Assembly: GCF_000485595.1 (NCBI RefSeq)
Contig: NW_014580201.1
Span: forward strand, 5,139 to 26,341
DNA from: Priapulus caudatus
Lineage: Eukaryota > Priapulida > Priapulimorpha > Priapulimorphida > Priapulidae
Length of the DNA stretch: 21,203 bases
Reading direction: 5' to 3'
The notes under the pieces are model-generated. The model worked only from the letters and a program-made list of their open reading frames with translations. It did no database searches and was not told where the DNA came from. Both the position numbers and the translations under genes were made by a program. This document shows positions 1 to 10,115 of the stretch, piece by piece (position 1 is the first letter of the stretch; each line of letters begins with the position of its first letter).

Positions 1-366
1 AGCCGCGTTCACACGGAGCAATTGCCCCGGGTCGAAAACGATCCGAGACTGACCCGGAGCAAAAACGACACGGGTCGATTTTGAAGAGAGAGTTCACACG
101 AGCTGATTGTGCGAGCTGCGAGCTGAAAAAAACGTAATGCATCCAAGCGAACAATGTGAATGAAACAATCAGTGCACAGCAACAACTCATGTAAACTCAG
201 TAATTGGGTCAACACTGGCGACGTCTACCGCCGTACTAATTTTGTCCCGGGTCGTGTGTCGGTTTTGTCCCGGTGCGCGTTCAGACGGCAAAATGAACCA
301 GCACTCGAGCTAAAATGACACGGGTCGTTTTCGACCCGAGTCAAACTGATCCGTGTGAACGCGGCT
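1..366. mobile_element. MITE-like element, copy A1 (terminal inverted repeats)
   Basis: The first 17 bases (agccgcgttcacacgga) are the exact reverse complement of bases 350-366. With a few mismatches the pairing extends inward about 45 bases, including a shared gggtcgaaaacga stretch. There is no coding capacity, so this is a short non-autonomous DNA-transposon-like element. The left target-site duplication lies outside the window, so the superfamily cannot be assigned. The same element plus its right flank recurs at 3163-4832. Confidence 0.75.
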
Positions 367-1005
367 ATATAAAGCTGCTCTAGAAGCTAGATATAACAGC
401 TGGATGTGATTACACACGATAGTAAGTGAGAGGAGATAAAGGTAACGCTACTCGGTCCAACCTCAAAACTTGGTACGGCTTCTTGCATAATAGCATCACC
501 CGTCAGTGGATTATCGAAGCCAGAACCGGAACCAGCATCTGCCACTGCGTACTCCTGGTCATGGTACTGTCCTTGCTTCATACTCCGGGACCTCTTTGTG
601 CCAACACGTTCCGTTTCTGCACACAAGGTTGAAACTTTTCACTCACACTGCAATTCCGATTTACCTCAGAACAAAGATAGGACAGTGGTCCCCACTTTAT
701 CGGGACAGGTATGGAAAGCATGAAAATGTCCCGATTACGTAACAACGTGTGTAACGATTGTTTTTCAAAGACATATATGCCATTTAAGTGATGCGCCCAT
801 TCATCCCGACAAAGGATACCAGAGAACACTGTACTAAAAATGAAATTAGATATCGATTTAATCCTAGTGCTTTTTTCTATAACTCCTGCCCACAAAAACA
901 CGGGGTTCAAATCTTTCGCTTACACAGCGATCGCCACCTACACACGAACAAAGTTAGTAGTATAAATAGAAATAGATTCAAGTTTCATTTGTGTGCCCTA
1001 AAGCA
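367..1005. repeat. Repeat A tail, first copy
   Basis: This non-coding stretch follows the MITE. It matches 4191-4832 along its whole length in the same order and orientation, for example the shared segments tataa, gctgctctagaagct, attacgtaacaacgt and ttagatatcgatt. Because the MITE and this tail recur together, the duplicated unit is larger than the MITE. Either a larger repeat carries the MITE or the whole block was duplicated. No protein family is recognisable. Confidence 0.65.
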
Positions 1006-1501
1006 GTTGCTAAAATTTAAGAGGTTATAGTTAATTTGAGGTATTCAAGCACCCACACAATAAACTGGATTGCAATTTTCTGTTGAAGTCTCTACGTCTT
1101 ACTACAAGTTTTAATCACAGTGGTATGATTCATAATGTGACATATATTGATGAAAAGCTATTTTTGTAAATCGGGTTTCTCAATTAAATGTTTAATAATT
1201 GGTTATCGTGTCGGCTATGCGGTCAGCCACAAAGTGTACACCAAAACCTTTCAGGAAGTAGGAAACAGTGCTCTCATTTCTGGAGACACACCCCACTTAC
1301 CTGCTTCAAATTTCACTCCCTGTGTGGTATCCACCATAGTTGCTGGTGTCCTAAACTGCAAATAGGACACAGTGGTTGTGAACTTATTGCTTATGACTTT
1401 CAGTATTTAAAATTTTTAAGCCTAAAATCCAAAAGTTCATTATTAAGTTAAGGAGTTAACATGGTTGCCTATCTTGCATTATAGCTGCAAGATAAAATGA
1501 A
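1006..1501. other. Non-coding stretch, nothing recognised
   Basis: AT-rich sequence with only short open frames (up to 87 codons, at 1188-1451) and no domain or splice-site support. No repeat partner was noticed elsewhere in the window. Confidence 0.5.
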
Positions 1502-1533
1502 AGTGTCAATGACACTGTAGCTCACCTTGGGTG
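1502..1533. repeat. Paired short palindromes at left edge of family C block
   Basis: agtgtca-a-tgacact (1502-1516) is a perfect inverted repeat. It is followed by agctcaccttgggtg, with the palindrome cacc-ttg-ggtg at 1523-1533. The agctcacc motif is the reverse complement of the ggtgagct-type motif ending other family C and B copies (7971-7976, 12606-12612). This is therefore the probable left end of the element whose right end lies near 2736. Confidence 0.4.
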
Positions 1534-1562
1534 TGATAGAAGAGGGAGGGGGATATATAAAG

Positions 1563-1620
1563 CAAGAGTATATATGGGAGAACTCCCATTATATAGCATA
1601 TCTCCCATTATATACTCTTG
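1563..1620. repeat. AT-rich foldback hairpin
   Basis: The left arm 1563-1580 (caagagtatatatgggag) is complementary, with one base slipped, to the right arm 1601-1620 (tctcccattatatactcttg). A nested tgggag-aa-ctccca palindrome lies at 1575-1588. The structure would form a stem of about 18 bp with a 20-base loop. No gene is associated. Confidence 0.65.
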
Positions 1621-1857
1621 ATAATGATATATTCATAAGATTTGATGCGAAAATAAATGTTTCAAATCTGAAAGTCTGAAATCTTGACGAGAGATGGCGC
1701 TACGCCTAAATAATCGCCATTTTCGTTTTCAAATATTGCGCAAATAAAAACAATAAAATATTCCAGTCAAATTACTGTAACGAAGAATCCAAAATACAAT
1801 ATTACACGTATATAGGTATGATTGTAGAGTTGTTAACCAGTTAGATGAAATAAATGT

Positions 1858-2736
1858 AATAGGACGTTGTCATCTCTCCCATAGGAGTAACAACTGTTTT
1901 GGGGCTAGCCTTACACATTCACATAGTCATACCAAAATTTAACAAAATCAAATGAATTTAGATGGCCATTTTCATTTTTGCGAAAAGGAGTAACAACTGT
2001 ATGCAATTTGAAACATGTGGGTCAAACGGTTCTTGAGTTATCGTTGACCGTAGGCAGCACTGAAATGCATAATGAAATTGCCAAAATCTACCTAATTTGC
2101 ATAATTTAAAAAAATATATCACAAACTGTGTGATACGTACGTTTTGGGGCCAGTCCTTATTCATTCACATACTAGAAATGAGCAAAATCCGTTGAACCTG
2201 AACTGACTTATGGACATTTCAATTTTTGCCAAAAAGTGGACGTGGCTCGAAAGTAAGTCGACTGGCGTGCTCCAAAATAGGACGTTCAAACCTCTCTCAT
2301 AGGAGTAACAACTACATGCAATTTTGACCATACAGACACGAAATGCCTATACAATACCAACATCTACTAATTTGCGCATAATAAAGAAAAAAAAATCAAA
2401 CCCTGGGGGGGGGGGTCCCAACTATGTTTTTGGGGTCAGCCTCCCATTCATTCACTACCAGAATCAGCAACATCCATTAACCGAACTGACTTATGCAAAT
2501 TCGTCCATTTTGCCAAAAAAGTGGACCTGCCGAAATGCTAGTCGACGCGTGCCCACACATCACGTTCAACCCCTCCATAGATAACAACTTACCAATTTAA
2601 ACATTGGGTTAAACTTTCTTGCGTTATCGTTGACCGTAGCCAAATGGCTTGACGGACAGAACCGGACGGACCGGACGAAGACTACGACAGACGACACCCC
2701 ACTGGCATCGCTCCTCTGATTGTCAAGGCCGAGGCT
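1858..2736. repeat. Family C tandem repeat, three units
   Basis: Three diverged direct units start near 1858/1894, 2142 and 2429, so unit length is about 250-290 bases. Each has the landmarks ttttggggcc/tcag, attcattcaca, ttgccaaaaa, gtggac, aggacgtt and aggagtaacaac. Units 1 and 3 also share gttatcgttgaccgta. The block closes with a GGACGGACC-rich stretch (2651-2685) and a decayed palindromic end near 2736. Unit 3 and the right part of unit 2 show many single-base losses compared with unit 1. A further copy is at 7628-7976. Non-coding. Confidence 0.7.
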
Positions 2737-3162
2737 AAAAACCGAAAGGCACGTATCGAAGTACATGCGCAAACATTTAAAATCTACTGCCCCAATCCTC
2801 CCGCACCTATGCATCATATACCTGTCGCAGGCTGGCTGGCCACCAAATCTTCGAAGACATCTACCAATCCTCAATCCTGTCGATCAGTCATCCCAATTAA
2901 ACTAGCTGCACCACAATCCAAATCTTGTCCAGCGTGTCGTAAAAAGTTAAACTGCATCAAAATTTACCAAATTCGTTCTGTAACTACGTTAAACGTGCCC
3001 ACTCATACACTTTGACTTGTAAGTAAACAACCGAGTAAACAAGCGATAGGTAAATAAATGAACCATAACGCGAGTGAGGTGTGGCGAGCACTCCTCGTTT
3101 TTGTTCATGCGAGAATGTTATTACCTAAGAGACAATTGACGTAAAATATCACAGGCAACAAA
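2737..3162. other. Non-coding stretch, nothing recognised
   Basis: No ORF with domain support and no clear repeat partner in the window. It contains short tgtaagtaaacaa-type repeats near 3017-3055. It lies in the part of the window whose base quality is suspect. Confidence 0.45.
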
Positions 3163-4832
3163 GCCGCGTTCACACGAGCAAATGCCCCGGTCGCAAACGA
3201 ACTCCGAGACTACCCCGGGGCAAAAACGACCACGTCGATTTAAAGAGAGAGTCACACGACGATTGTGCAGCTGCGAGCCTAAAAACAAGAGCCGCAATAG
3301 CGCGGCTCATCCTGAGTCCGTTGCTAACGATTATAAACTAAAATTCAGTCTTGCGTACTACCACAGTTGTTAGGCGGCAGATATGCAACCCATTCGTAAC
3401 ACAATCCATTGTTATGGACACGCCCACTACTCGCAGATGAGTAGAGGTTGGGCAGGTGGGGAAGGGCGGGGAAGGGGGTGGGGAGGACAGGGGAGTTGGG
3501 GAAGCTCTAATAGCAAAAGCCGTTCCTACCCTTTGTTAACACAACAAATCCATGTAACCCTCCTCTGAGCGTCAAAAGGCTATCAGACCTACTCTCCACA
3601 TGGTCGGTGAACAGCCACATTTCATGTCCTTTCAATAAACGCCCCATAAAAAATCCAGTCACCGACTGAAACAAAAATTTTTCCAATCGGTCCGTCAGAC
3701 CATCGTCCTCAAGAACAATGTCTCAAAAACCTGCCCTGTGCCCCATTGACCTTTGAACTGTGACCTCCAAAGTTTCAGACCGGTGCATGGCTTTCCTACC
3801 AATGCCCGCTATACAACCCTACCACACCTAGGTCGAGCCATTAGATTTGTGCCGCAATTCTCGGCATTCCTCGCGCTATACCTAAGTAACGGAGGAACTG
3901 TTTCCCCCTTCTTTTACACCATCTGACCTTGACCCCGCAGCTTCGACATCCCAAACTCGTTTTGACATCACCCCGGCCGAGCGTCCCGAATATCGTGACT
4001 GTACGTCAGCGTAGATGTGCCACTGTCTGCACCGACACGACGCACGCGGCGATGGGACGGACGCACGACCGACCGAATCGTGCGATCTACCAAGCTGCTC
4101 TGACCTATTCAAAGCTACAAAAACGCTTGCCCGCGACGCATTCAGCCCTGTCGTTTCGCCCCGAGTCAAACTCTCCGTTGCAACACGGCTATATAACGCT
4201 GCTCTAGAAGCTAACTAAACAGTCTGGATTGATTACACAGATAGTAATGAGAGGAGAGAAATCACGCTACTCCGTTCCAACCTCAGCACTGACCCGCTTC
4301 TTGCATGATAGCGATCACCGCTCCAGTGGATATGCCGCCAGAACCGAAACCGAGTCGCAATTACCCTACTCGACTGCTCCTTATCCCGCGCCCTGCTTTG
4401 TGCCAACACTCAATTCTGCACAAAAAAAAACACACAAGGTTGAAACTTCTCCACTCACACCGCAATTGCCCGATCTTTACCTCAAAGCGAAAGATACGGA
4501 CCGTCTGGTCGCCCACTTTATCCGGACAGTCGCAAAGCATGAGAAAGTCCCGGATTACGTAACAACGTCTTAACGCATTGTTTGTCAAGACACTATCATG
4601 CCATGCTTAAGTGATGTGCCGCATTCATCCCCGACAAAGGATACGCGGGCAGGACCACTGTACTGAAATCTGCCATTAGATATCGATTCATCCTAGTGCT
4701 TTTCTATAACTCCTGCCACAAAAACCGCGGTTCAAATCTCGCTTACACAGCGATCCGGCCACCCCTACGACACGAACAAGCTTAGATAACGAAATAGAAG
4801 CATAGACTTCAATTTCATCTTGTGTGCCTTAA
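3163..4832. mobile_element. Repeat A second copy (MITE plus tail), interrupted by family B
   Basis: The left end (agccgcgttcacacga) at 3163 matches base 1 onward. The homology stops near 3280 and resumes near 4120-4150 with the right part of the MITE (cgccccgagtcaaact) and its tail to about 4832. The gap is filled by family B sequence, so B inserted into the MITE. Compared with copy A1 there are many one-base deletions and insertions. The terminal repeats, perfect in A1, no longer pair cleanly here. Confidence 0.65.
3281..4090. mobile_element. Family B element nested in repeat A
   Basis: It starts acaagagccgc and matches the clean B copy at 11277-12612 in the same order. Shared landmarks are a G-rich run then gctctaatagcaaaagc, ctttgttaacacaacaaatc, ctgccctgtgccccattga and the ctttgacc/tgacctccaa stretch, ending with acggacgcacgaccgacc. 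It lacks the part of B2 corresponding to about 11625-12010. No protein is encoded. Confidence 0.6.
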
Positions 4833-5434
4833 CTCCTCCGTACAGCCTGCCAGCAAATTCACCTGCCCTAGGTGAATCCACACACACCCAATACAGCAAA
4901 AACCTCTATCCAGCGCCGTATCGCAGCAATGTACAGCACCGTGAAATGTGTACATCAGGCGTACAATCCGTACCGAGGAGTGGGGATGATCGCGAAGCCA
5001 TCACATACTAGCACCGATCGTAAGCCCATCCAATAATTAACGCATCACGCGCTGCCGCTCCGCGCACACACGAACCATACATACACCGACACACACCCGC
5101 ACACACACACACACACACCCCCACACCAAACCACAAGCGTCCATACATTTATACATGCATACATACATGCCGCACATGCACACTTACACACCCGTTACTT
5201 TGCACGATGGCCGCAGCATGGCCTAGAGGGTTGGGCATGCCCCCCATAAAATTTTGAAACGCATTTAAGCCATTTTCCTGCAATCTGAGGCATACTGTGG
5301 CCAATATCTCATGTCTCATGCGACGCACCGTGCCACACACATCACCCTACGAACTAACCCTACAAGTTAGATCCAACCACTTTCATTACCTTCTTCAGAG
5401 AGCGTACACAGTAGTTACATAGCTATAAGGGCTA
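4833..5434. repeat. Non-coding stretch with AC-rich microsatellite
   Basis: A (CA)n tract lies at about 5085-5125, degrading into tacatacatgc repeats to 5180. At 5228-5290 an A/T-rich segment (ccataaaattttgaaacgc) looks like interspersed repeat but has no partner here. Short ORFs are unsupported. Confidence 0.5.
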
Positions 5435-5690
5435 GTCCAAGGGTACACTGCCGGCAACGTACCCTGGTAAGCTTATCTAGCTGATATGGTTAGCGTTAGG
5501 GTTAGAGGGTAGTAGAGTAGGGGTTATGATAGCGTAGCGACCCCTACGCACTCGTTAGTGCGTAGGCCGCGGACGGTCCCGGGATACCCTAGTCCCTAGA
5601 TACCCGCACCGTAACCTCGCCTACTACTAGATAGTAGAATTTAGCATAGCCAGGTACCCAGGTACGTCCCGCCGACCCTGGACATAGACC
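5435..5690. repeat. Palindromic block with telomere-like motif
   Basis: A perfect 10-bp stem (cctacgcact / agtgcgtagg) with loop cgtt lies at 5543-5566. Around it are imperfect inverted arms: gtagtagagtaggggtta at 5510-5527 against taacctcgcctactac near 5612-5627. The gggtac...gtaccc pair brackets 5443-5465. A degenerate run ggttagcgttagggttag at 5488-5505 resembles the metazoan TTAGGG telomere unit. The fold is seen in the sequence; its role is unknown. Confidence 0.5.
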
Positions 5691-5770
5691 CATCAGCTTA
5701 CGCTGGCTAATAATACATGTATGAACACACCAGGTAAAAGCAATTTCTCACATTTCACTGTTTGTATGTT

Positions 5771-6124
5771 TCAACCATACTTTTTGCTATTGTAGTCTGG
5801 AACCATTTCTTGAAAGAAGTTCACCTTATCATGCTGCGCCCCAGCACATTGTTTCAATAAATAATCTCGTAAATCCACCTGTCGCTCACGACCAGCACCA
5901 TCTCTATAAGATACTCTGTTGTTCGTATAATCTTGTTTCCACACAGTTCTTGTCATGTGCCTCTTGCATGCTCCTTTTTCTTCCCTACGTCCTCTTACTT
6001 TTTCTCTTCTCTCCTCTCTCTTTTTGCCGCGTTTTTTGGGGGGGCCGACCGCCCCACCGCCCCTCCCTGGACGCGCCTGCCTCGTATAAGAACCTGTATT
6101 TCCCCAAGTTATCCTAAAAAGTTC
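5771..6124 (-). CDS. Unrecognised minus-strand ORF, protein-like
   Basis: The frame is open from after a stop at 6125-6127 down to the stop at 5771, 117 sense codons, with an internal ATG at 5956. The upstream part is Arg/Lys/Glu/Gly-rich and looks disordered. The part after the ATG has balanced composition, with motifs such as WKQDYTNNRVSY, GRERQVDLRDYLLKQ and NFFQEMVPDY, and ends in KKYG. I do not recognise a family. It could be the last exon of a minus-strand gene or transposon ORF; an acceptor-like cag lies near 6090. The upstream part overlaps a low-complexity polypyrimidine tract, so only 5771-5956 deserves weight. It sits in the indel-rich part of the window, so exact boundaries are unsafe. 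Confidence 0.35.
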   Translation of the reverse strand, partial: ELFRITWGNTGSYTRQARPGRGGGAVGPPKKRGKKREERREKVRGRREEKGACKRHMTRTVWKQDYTNNRVSYRDGAGRERQVDLRDYLLKQCAGAQHDKVNFFQEMVPDYNSKKYG

Positions 6125-7627
6125 TCATAATAATTGGTGTTTAACTGCAATATTAGCTTTATGTTTATAGCTATCTTAGCCAAAAAAGGTGCTTGTTGCT
6201 GTAAATATGGTGCGGTCGATTGTAAAAATACATATATATAATTATCTAAGTGACGCAATCCTAGACCAAATAACAAACACCTATTTCTACTTACTTCATT
6301 CTTTAAAAATATTTATATTACTTTATTTCAGTTTTTATGCAAACGCCCTTTGCCTCCTCATCCAGCACCAAATTACACTAACTTATCACAACTGCATACG
6401 GCGAGAGTACAGCTGATTTGCATCTAAAAATCATCACGACACACGTCAGTATATTTCATTAAGGCTAGCATTTTAGCAGGAATCAATATTCTGCTGGACT
6501 TTGGCCCGTTTTATGTTCGCGTTAGAAAAAAAACCCTTCGTCAGTACAATTACCTTTAACCCGACATTACCTTCGTGTGCGGACGTCTTTCATTTCCATA
6601 GCCTTCACGACTCTTTCCCGAATACGAGCCCTTACGGTTTCGCACTCGTTGCACCCACATCTTAAGAAATTAATTTGCCACCAGTAAATGAACAAACGCG
6701 CACGCAGTGCTATGATGATTCGTCAGGCTTTGAATTCACTCTTCGAAACACAGTCACAGTTAACCCATTGTACTTTACACGTATTTACCATCGTCGAACT
6801 ACTGACAATCAATAATATGTAAATGCCACACAATGACGTAATATACATAGTGGCGTCAAGTCTAGCGGTACATGATCATCACATCTGACCCCTACATCAA
6901 CTACCACGTCCAGGTGCCAGACCTCGGGCAAAACTCATTCGAGGCCGCCGCGTAAAATATAGGCCCCAGTCAGGCCCCCTTTTTATAGCGGGTGCCTGGC
7001 GCGCGCCGGACCTGCGCCCCACCAGGAACATTTTGTCTACACAAGTCATCCCACCCTCTGTAAATTTTAGGCATGTGAATCCACACACCTAAGCGCCAAC
7101 AACCTTAAGTGCAAATAAGTGTTCATGTACAAATAAATACACCCCCCCCGCCCCTATAAGAACTGTCAAATCAACACGTAGCTCACCACAAAAAGGACAC
7201 GAACATGAGTGAGGTGAAAAACGTCAGCTTTAATTGAGGCAATCCCATGCGCACGTACATGTCATAGAAACGAAGAAATATGGAAAACCTCACCATTCTT
7301 TTAATCAATATAGATACTCTTGATAATAACTGTGTACTTTCCTTATGTGAAAATAATACCCAATAATTTATAAACAAAAGAAGCTCACACTTTGTGACGG
7401 AGAGTGGCGCCTATAGGACCCGCGTTGATACTACTTATCTCAATCATATATAATAAAACCATCAATAATAAAATAATATAATTAATAATAATAAACTAAT
7501 AAATATCATAAACTTTCATAGCAGGAATTTTGCATAAAATAGTGTCCAATGACAATTCTGTAAAACAAACCAACAGCGGGACACCACAACTGTTTTTATC
7601 TGACGTGTCTATCCTCACAGGTAATTA
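6125..7627. other. AT-rich non-coding stretch, nothing recognised
   Basis: No domain-supported ORF on either strand. AT-rich simple sequence made of ATA/AATA words fills about 7440-7520. A GC-rich island at about 6940-7030 has no partner in the window. Single-base quality is doubtful here, so a decayed gene cannot be excluded. Confidence 0.45.
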
Positions 7628-7976
7628 GTTGCCACCCACCTATCCTAATCTGATATTAATATTTTTTAATAATCACAAACCCCTACCCTATATTGATTCA
7701 CATACAAAACTGAGCAAATCCGTTAACCAAACTACTAATGGCAATTACCATTTTGCCAAAAAATGCCCACGCTTGAAAGTACGTCCGCGCGTGCCCAAAA
7801 TAGACGTTTCATACTGGGCGCATCCAGCAGTACCAACTATACCCCAACTTCAACAAAGTGGTCCAAACCGGTTCCTGATTTACTCGTTGACCGAAGCGCA
7901 AAGTACGACGACGGACGGCGACGTAGCGCACCGACGACGACCCATGCACATAGCTCACTTGACGAGTCAAGGTGAG
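7628..7976. repeat. Family C element, single copy
   Basis: It matches the units at 1858-2736: ttcacatacaaaactgagcaaatccgtt, then ttttgccaaaaaa, gcgcgtgcccaaaatagacgtt and tcgttgaccga, then GGACGGCGACG-type sequence. It ends in a near-perfect palindrome, ctcacttgac-ga-gtcaaggtgag (7954-7976), with one base missing in the left arm. The open frames crossing it (for example 7629-8036) are chance frames in repeat DNA. Confidence 0.65.
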
Positions 7977-8885
7977 GACTACGTATATGGCTGCAGGCCA
8001 CAGATAAAAACAAAAAATATATACACACATATATAATAAATATATTAATGTGTGTCAGTCATATACTAATTACTATAAAGCTATATAATATATATTATTG
8101 TAATCTCGCAGCCTGCCGGCCGATTCTAATACTAATAATAATGCAACATACGTAACTACGTATATAAGTATACTAAATAATACTAAATCTTATATTTAGC
8201 CTTGCCCCTGCTGGAGATTTTATTCAAATTTGGGGTCCAGGCCAGTTAGCCGGCCAGCACGGAAATACTCCCGGGCTCTTGATGCCAGTCTGCGCCTGAA
8301 CACAGTACATCACAGAACTTTACTATCCACCGTCCCGCCCCTTACGCTGCCGACGAACGGGAGATAGAAACTACGAAAAGTACTACAGTTCATAGAACTT
8401 ATCGGCACGAACTACAGGTCTTACATCAACGGCTCCTTCCAGTTTGATTCTTGTAGGCGGATACAACAGCAACAGCCATCTGTCATGAATCTCGGTTCCC
8501 ACATCATTTACACCAGCCACGTCACGCCCCGCCGAGGGGCGCGTCGCTCGCTTTGCTCACAGCCTGGCCATACGAGAAAAACCGAACCATGACTGAAAAA
8601 AAACCACCGACATCGCATAACCACTGGAACCGAGGAGACATATAACACAACTCAAAATTACATAGATGATGCTATGACAGTGTGACCACACTAATATCAC
8701 CACTAGCCGACAGCATATAGATACTCTATTATTAACTCTATAATATCTCCTATTATAATTATCACGCATGTCTTATTATAACAACCTACAGTATAAATAT
8801 ATGCATCAAATGAGTTATATAGACACGACCCCCACCTGCGCACAGAGTCTTACAACAGGTCAACCCATTTGTAGTGTACAGTTGA
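7977..8885. other. Non-coding stretch, nothing recognised
   Basis: AT-rich tracts lie at about 8020-8200 and 8690-8800. A more balanced segment at 8250-8560 has several short open frames on both strands but none readable as a known protein. The sequence is inside the indel-rich zone. Confidence 0.4.
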
Positions 8886-10115
8886 ACCAGAGAGCCCGGT
8901 GACACAGATGCATTGCGCAAAGATGCCGTTGTCCCCGACCGCCGATAAGCGGTAAGCCGCGCACCGTTGCCGCGGAACTGGGCGCACGCGACCGGGCGGT
9001 GCGCGGGTGTTGTAGTCTAGGCATCTCGCGCTCGCCTGCTATCACCGACTTCGCGCGCCGAAGGAAGCTGCGCACGAATGCCGAGGCGGGCCGCAGCCTT
9101 AACATAGCGCAGTTATCGGCACGTAGACGCATCGGCTGCGCTACATCGGCTTGAGTGTGCCTTTCGCGATTATAATGACACCTTTGTAACATCCCTCGCC
9201 GTCGTACCGTCCACCTCCGTATTTCGTACCTTATTCTGGCATCCTCCCCTCTCTTCCGTCTTCTTCTTTCGCATCCCCCCTCTCGTTCTTCTCTTCTCTC
9301 ATCTCCTCTCTCGCTCGGCCCCGCTCCGACGCCACGGGTTAATAATGTATGGTATATACATGCATCAACTGCGCGTTAATAAGGTATCTATATACATGCA
9401 TCAATGCTGCCGCAGCCAGGCACACAAGCATGCACTTGCAGCGTTTCAATAAAATGTAATGCTAAATAAATACAAAATCTATTTATTACGAAAGTCACAG
9501 CGGCGCAAAAACTCCCCGAGCCAGCATTTGTTGGATATAGCATTTCGACCGTGCCCAGCCGCCACGTGAGCGCGGGGAGGAGGGAGGCTGGAATGTCACG
9601 CTCCGCCGTCTTCGTAAAAACATGTGCATATATATATTTGTGTGTCAGTGTGGCGGCGTATTGTAAGATTAGCTACGTGTAAAAACTGCCACGGCCACGC
9701 CAGCACGTGCTCGCACGACGTGCCGTCGCCACGGGCAGCGCGGGGTCAAGAAGTTGATAAAAACCTCGCACGTACGGAGCCAGACGCTTTTGGAGATAGC
9801 ATCTAGACCGCGCCAGCCCACGTGGAGCGCCGTACACGTCTTCGTTAAAACCTGTGATAGACGTAACGCTATACTCGGCAGAAGCGCACGTCATCGCGTA
9901 GCGGCCAATGAGCGAGTGCGTCATTGCTGATTGACAGCATTTCTTGGAGTTTCTTGTAGGAGCCACTACGTCTTAGCCATGAGGCGCGCCACCCCAAAAA
10001 AAGTTTAGGGGCCGTTTGGAGATGGCCTCAAGTCGTCCATCCTGAAATGTCGGTTGGATTGCGCCCAGTTTTCGCGGAATGCGTTTTCAGACCCCTGTCT
10101 AAGGTATCTGTCTAT
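8886..10115. repeat. Family E element, copy E1
   Basis: It is homologous to 16354-17372 in the same orientation. The left part (to about 9337) matches only roughly, with many indels. From 9375 onward the match is close, with about eight differences over the last 230 bases. Both copies carry a polypyrimidine tract, then tatatacatgcatcaatgc, two AATAAA hexamers (gtttcaataaaatg, gctaaataaata), a gcggccaatgagcga CCAAT-like segment and gacccctgtctaag at the right. E1 has about 140 extra bases at 9688-9828 carrying a second copy of an internal module. No ORF is convincing; the element class is unknown. Confidence 0.7.
9338..9410. repeat. Near-identical tandem direct repeat at a quality boundary
   Basis: gttaataatgtatggtata... 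(9338-9372) is repeated as gttaataaggtatctatat... (9375-9410), both running into tacatgcatcaa. Copy E2 has the segment once (about 16787-16825). The left unit belongs to the noisy sequence and the right unit to the clean sequence, as expected if two overlapping contig ends were joined without merging. Confidence 0.6.

Noticed and set aside
9673-9966. Minus-strand ORF of 97 codons in E1
   Set aside because: It spans the extra module absent from E2 and shows no family motif.
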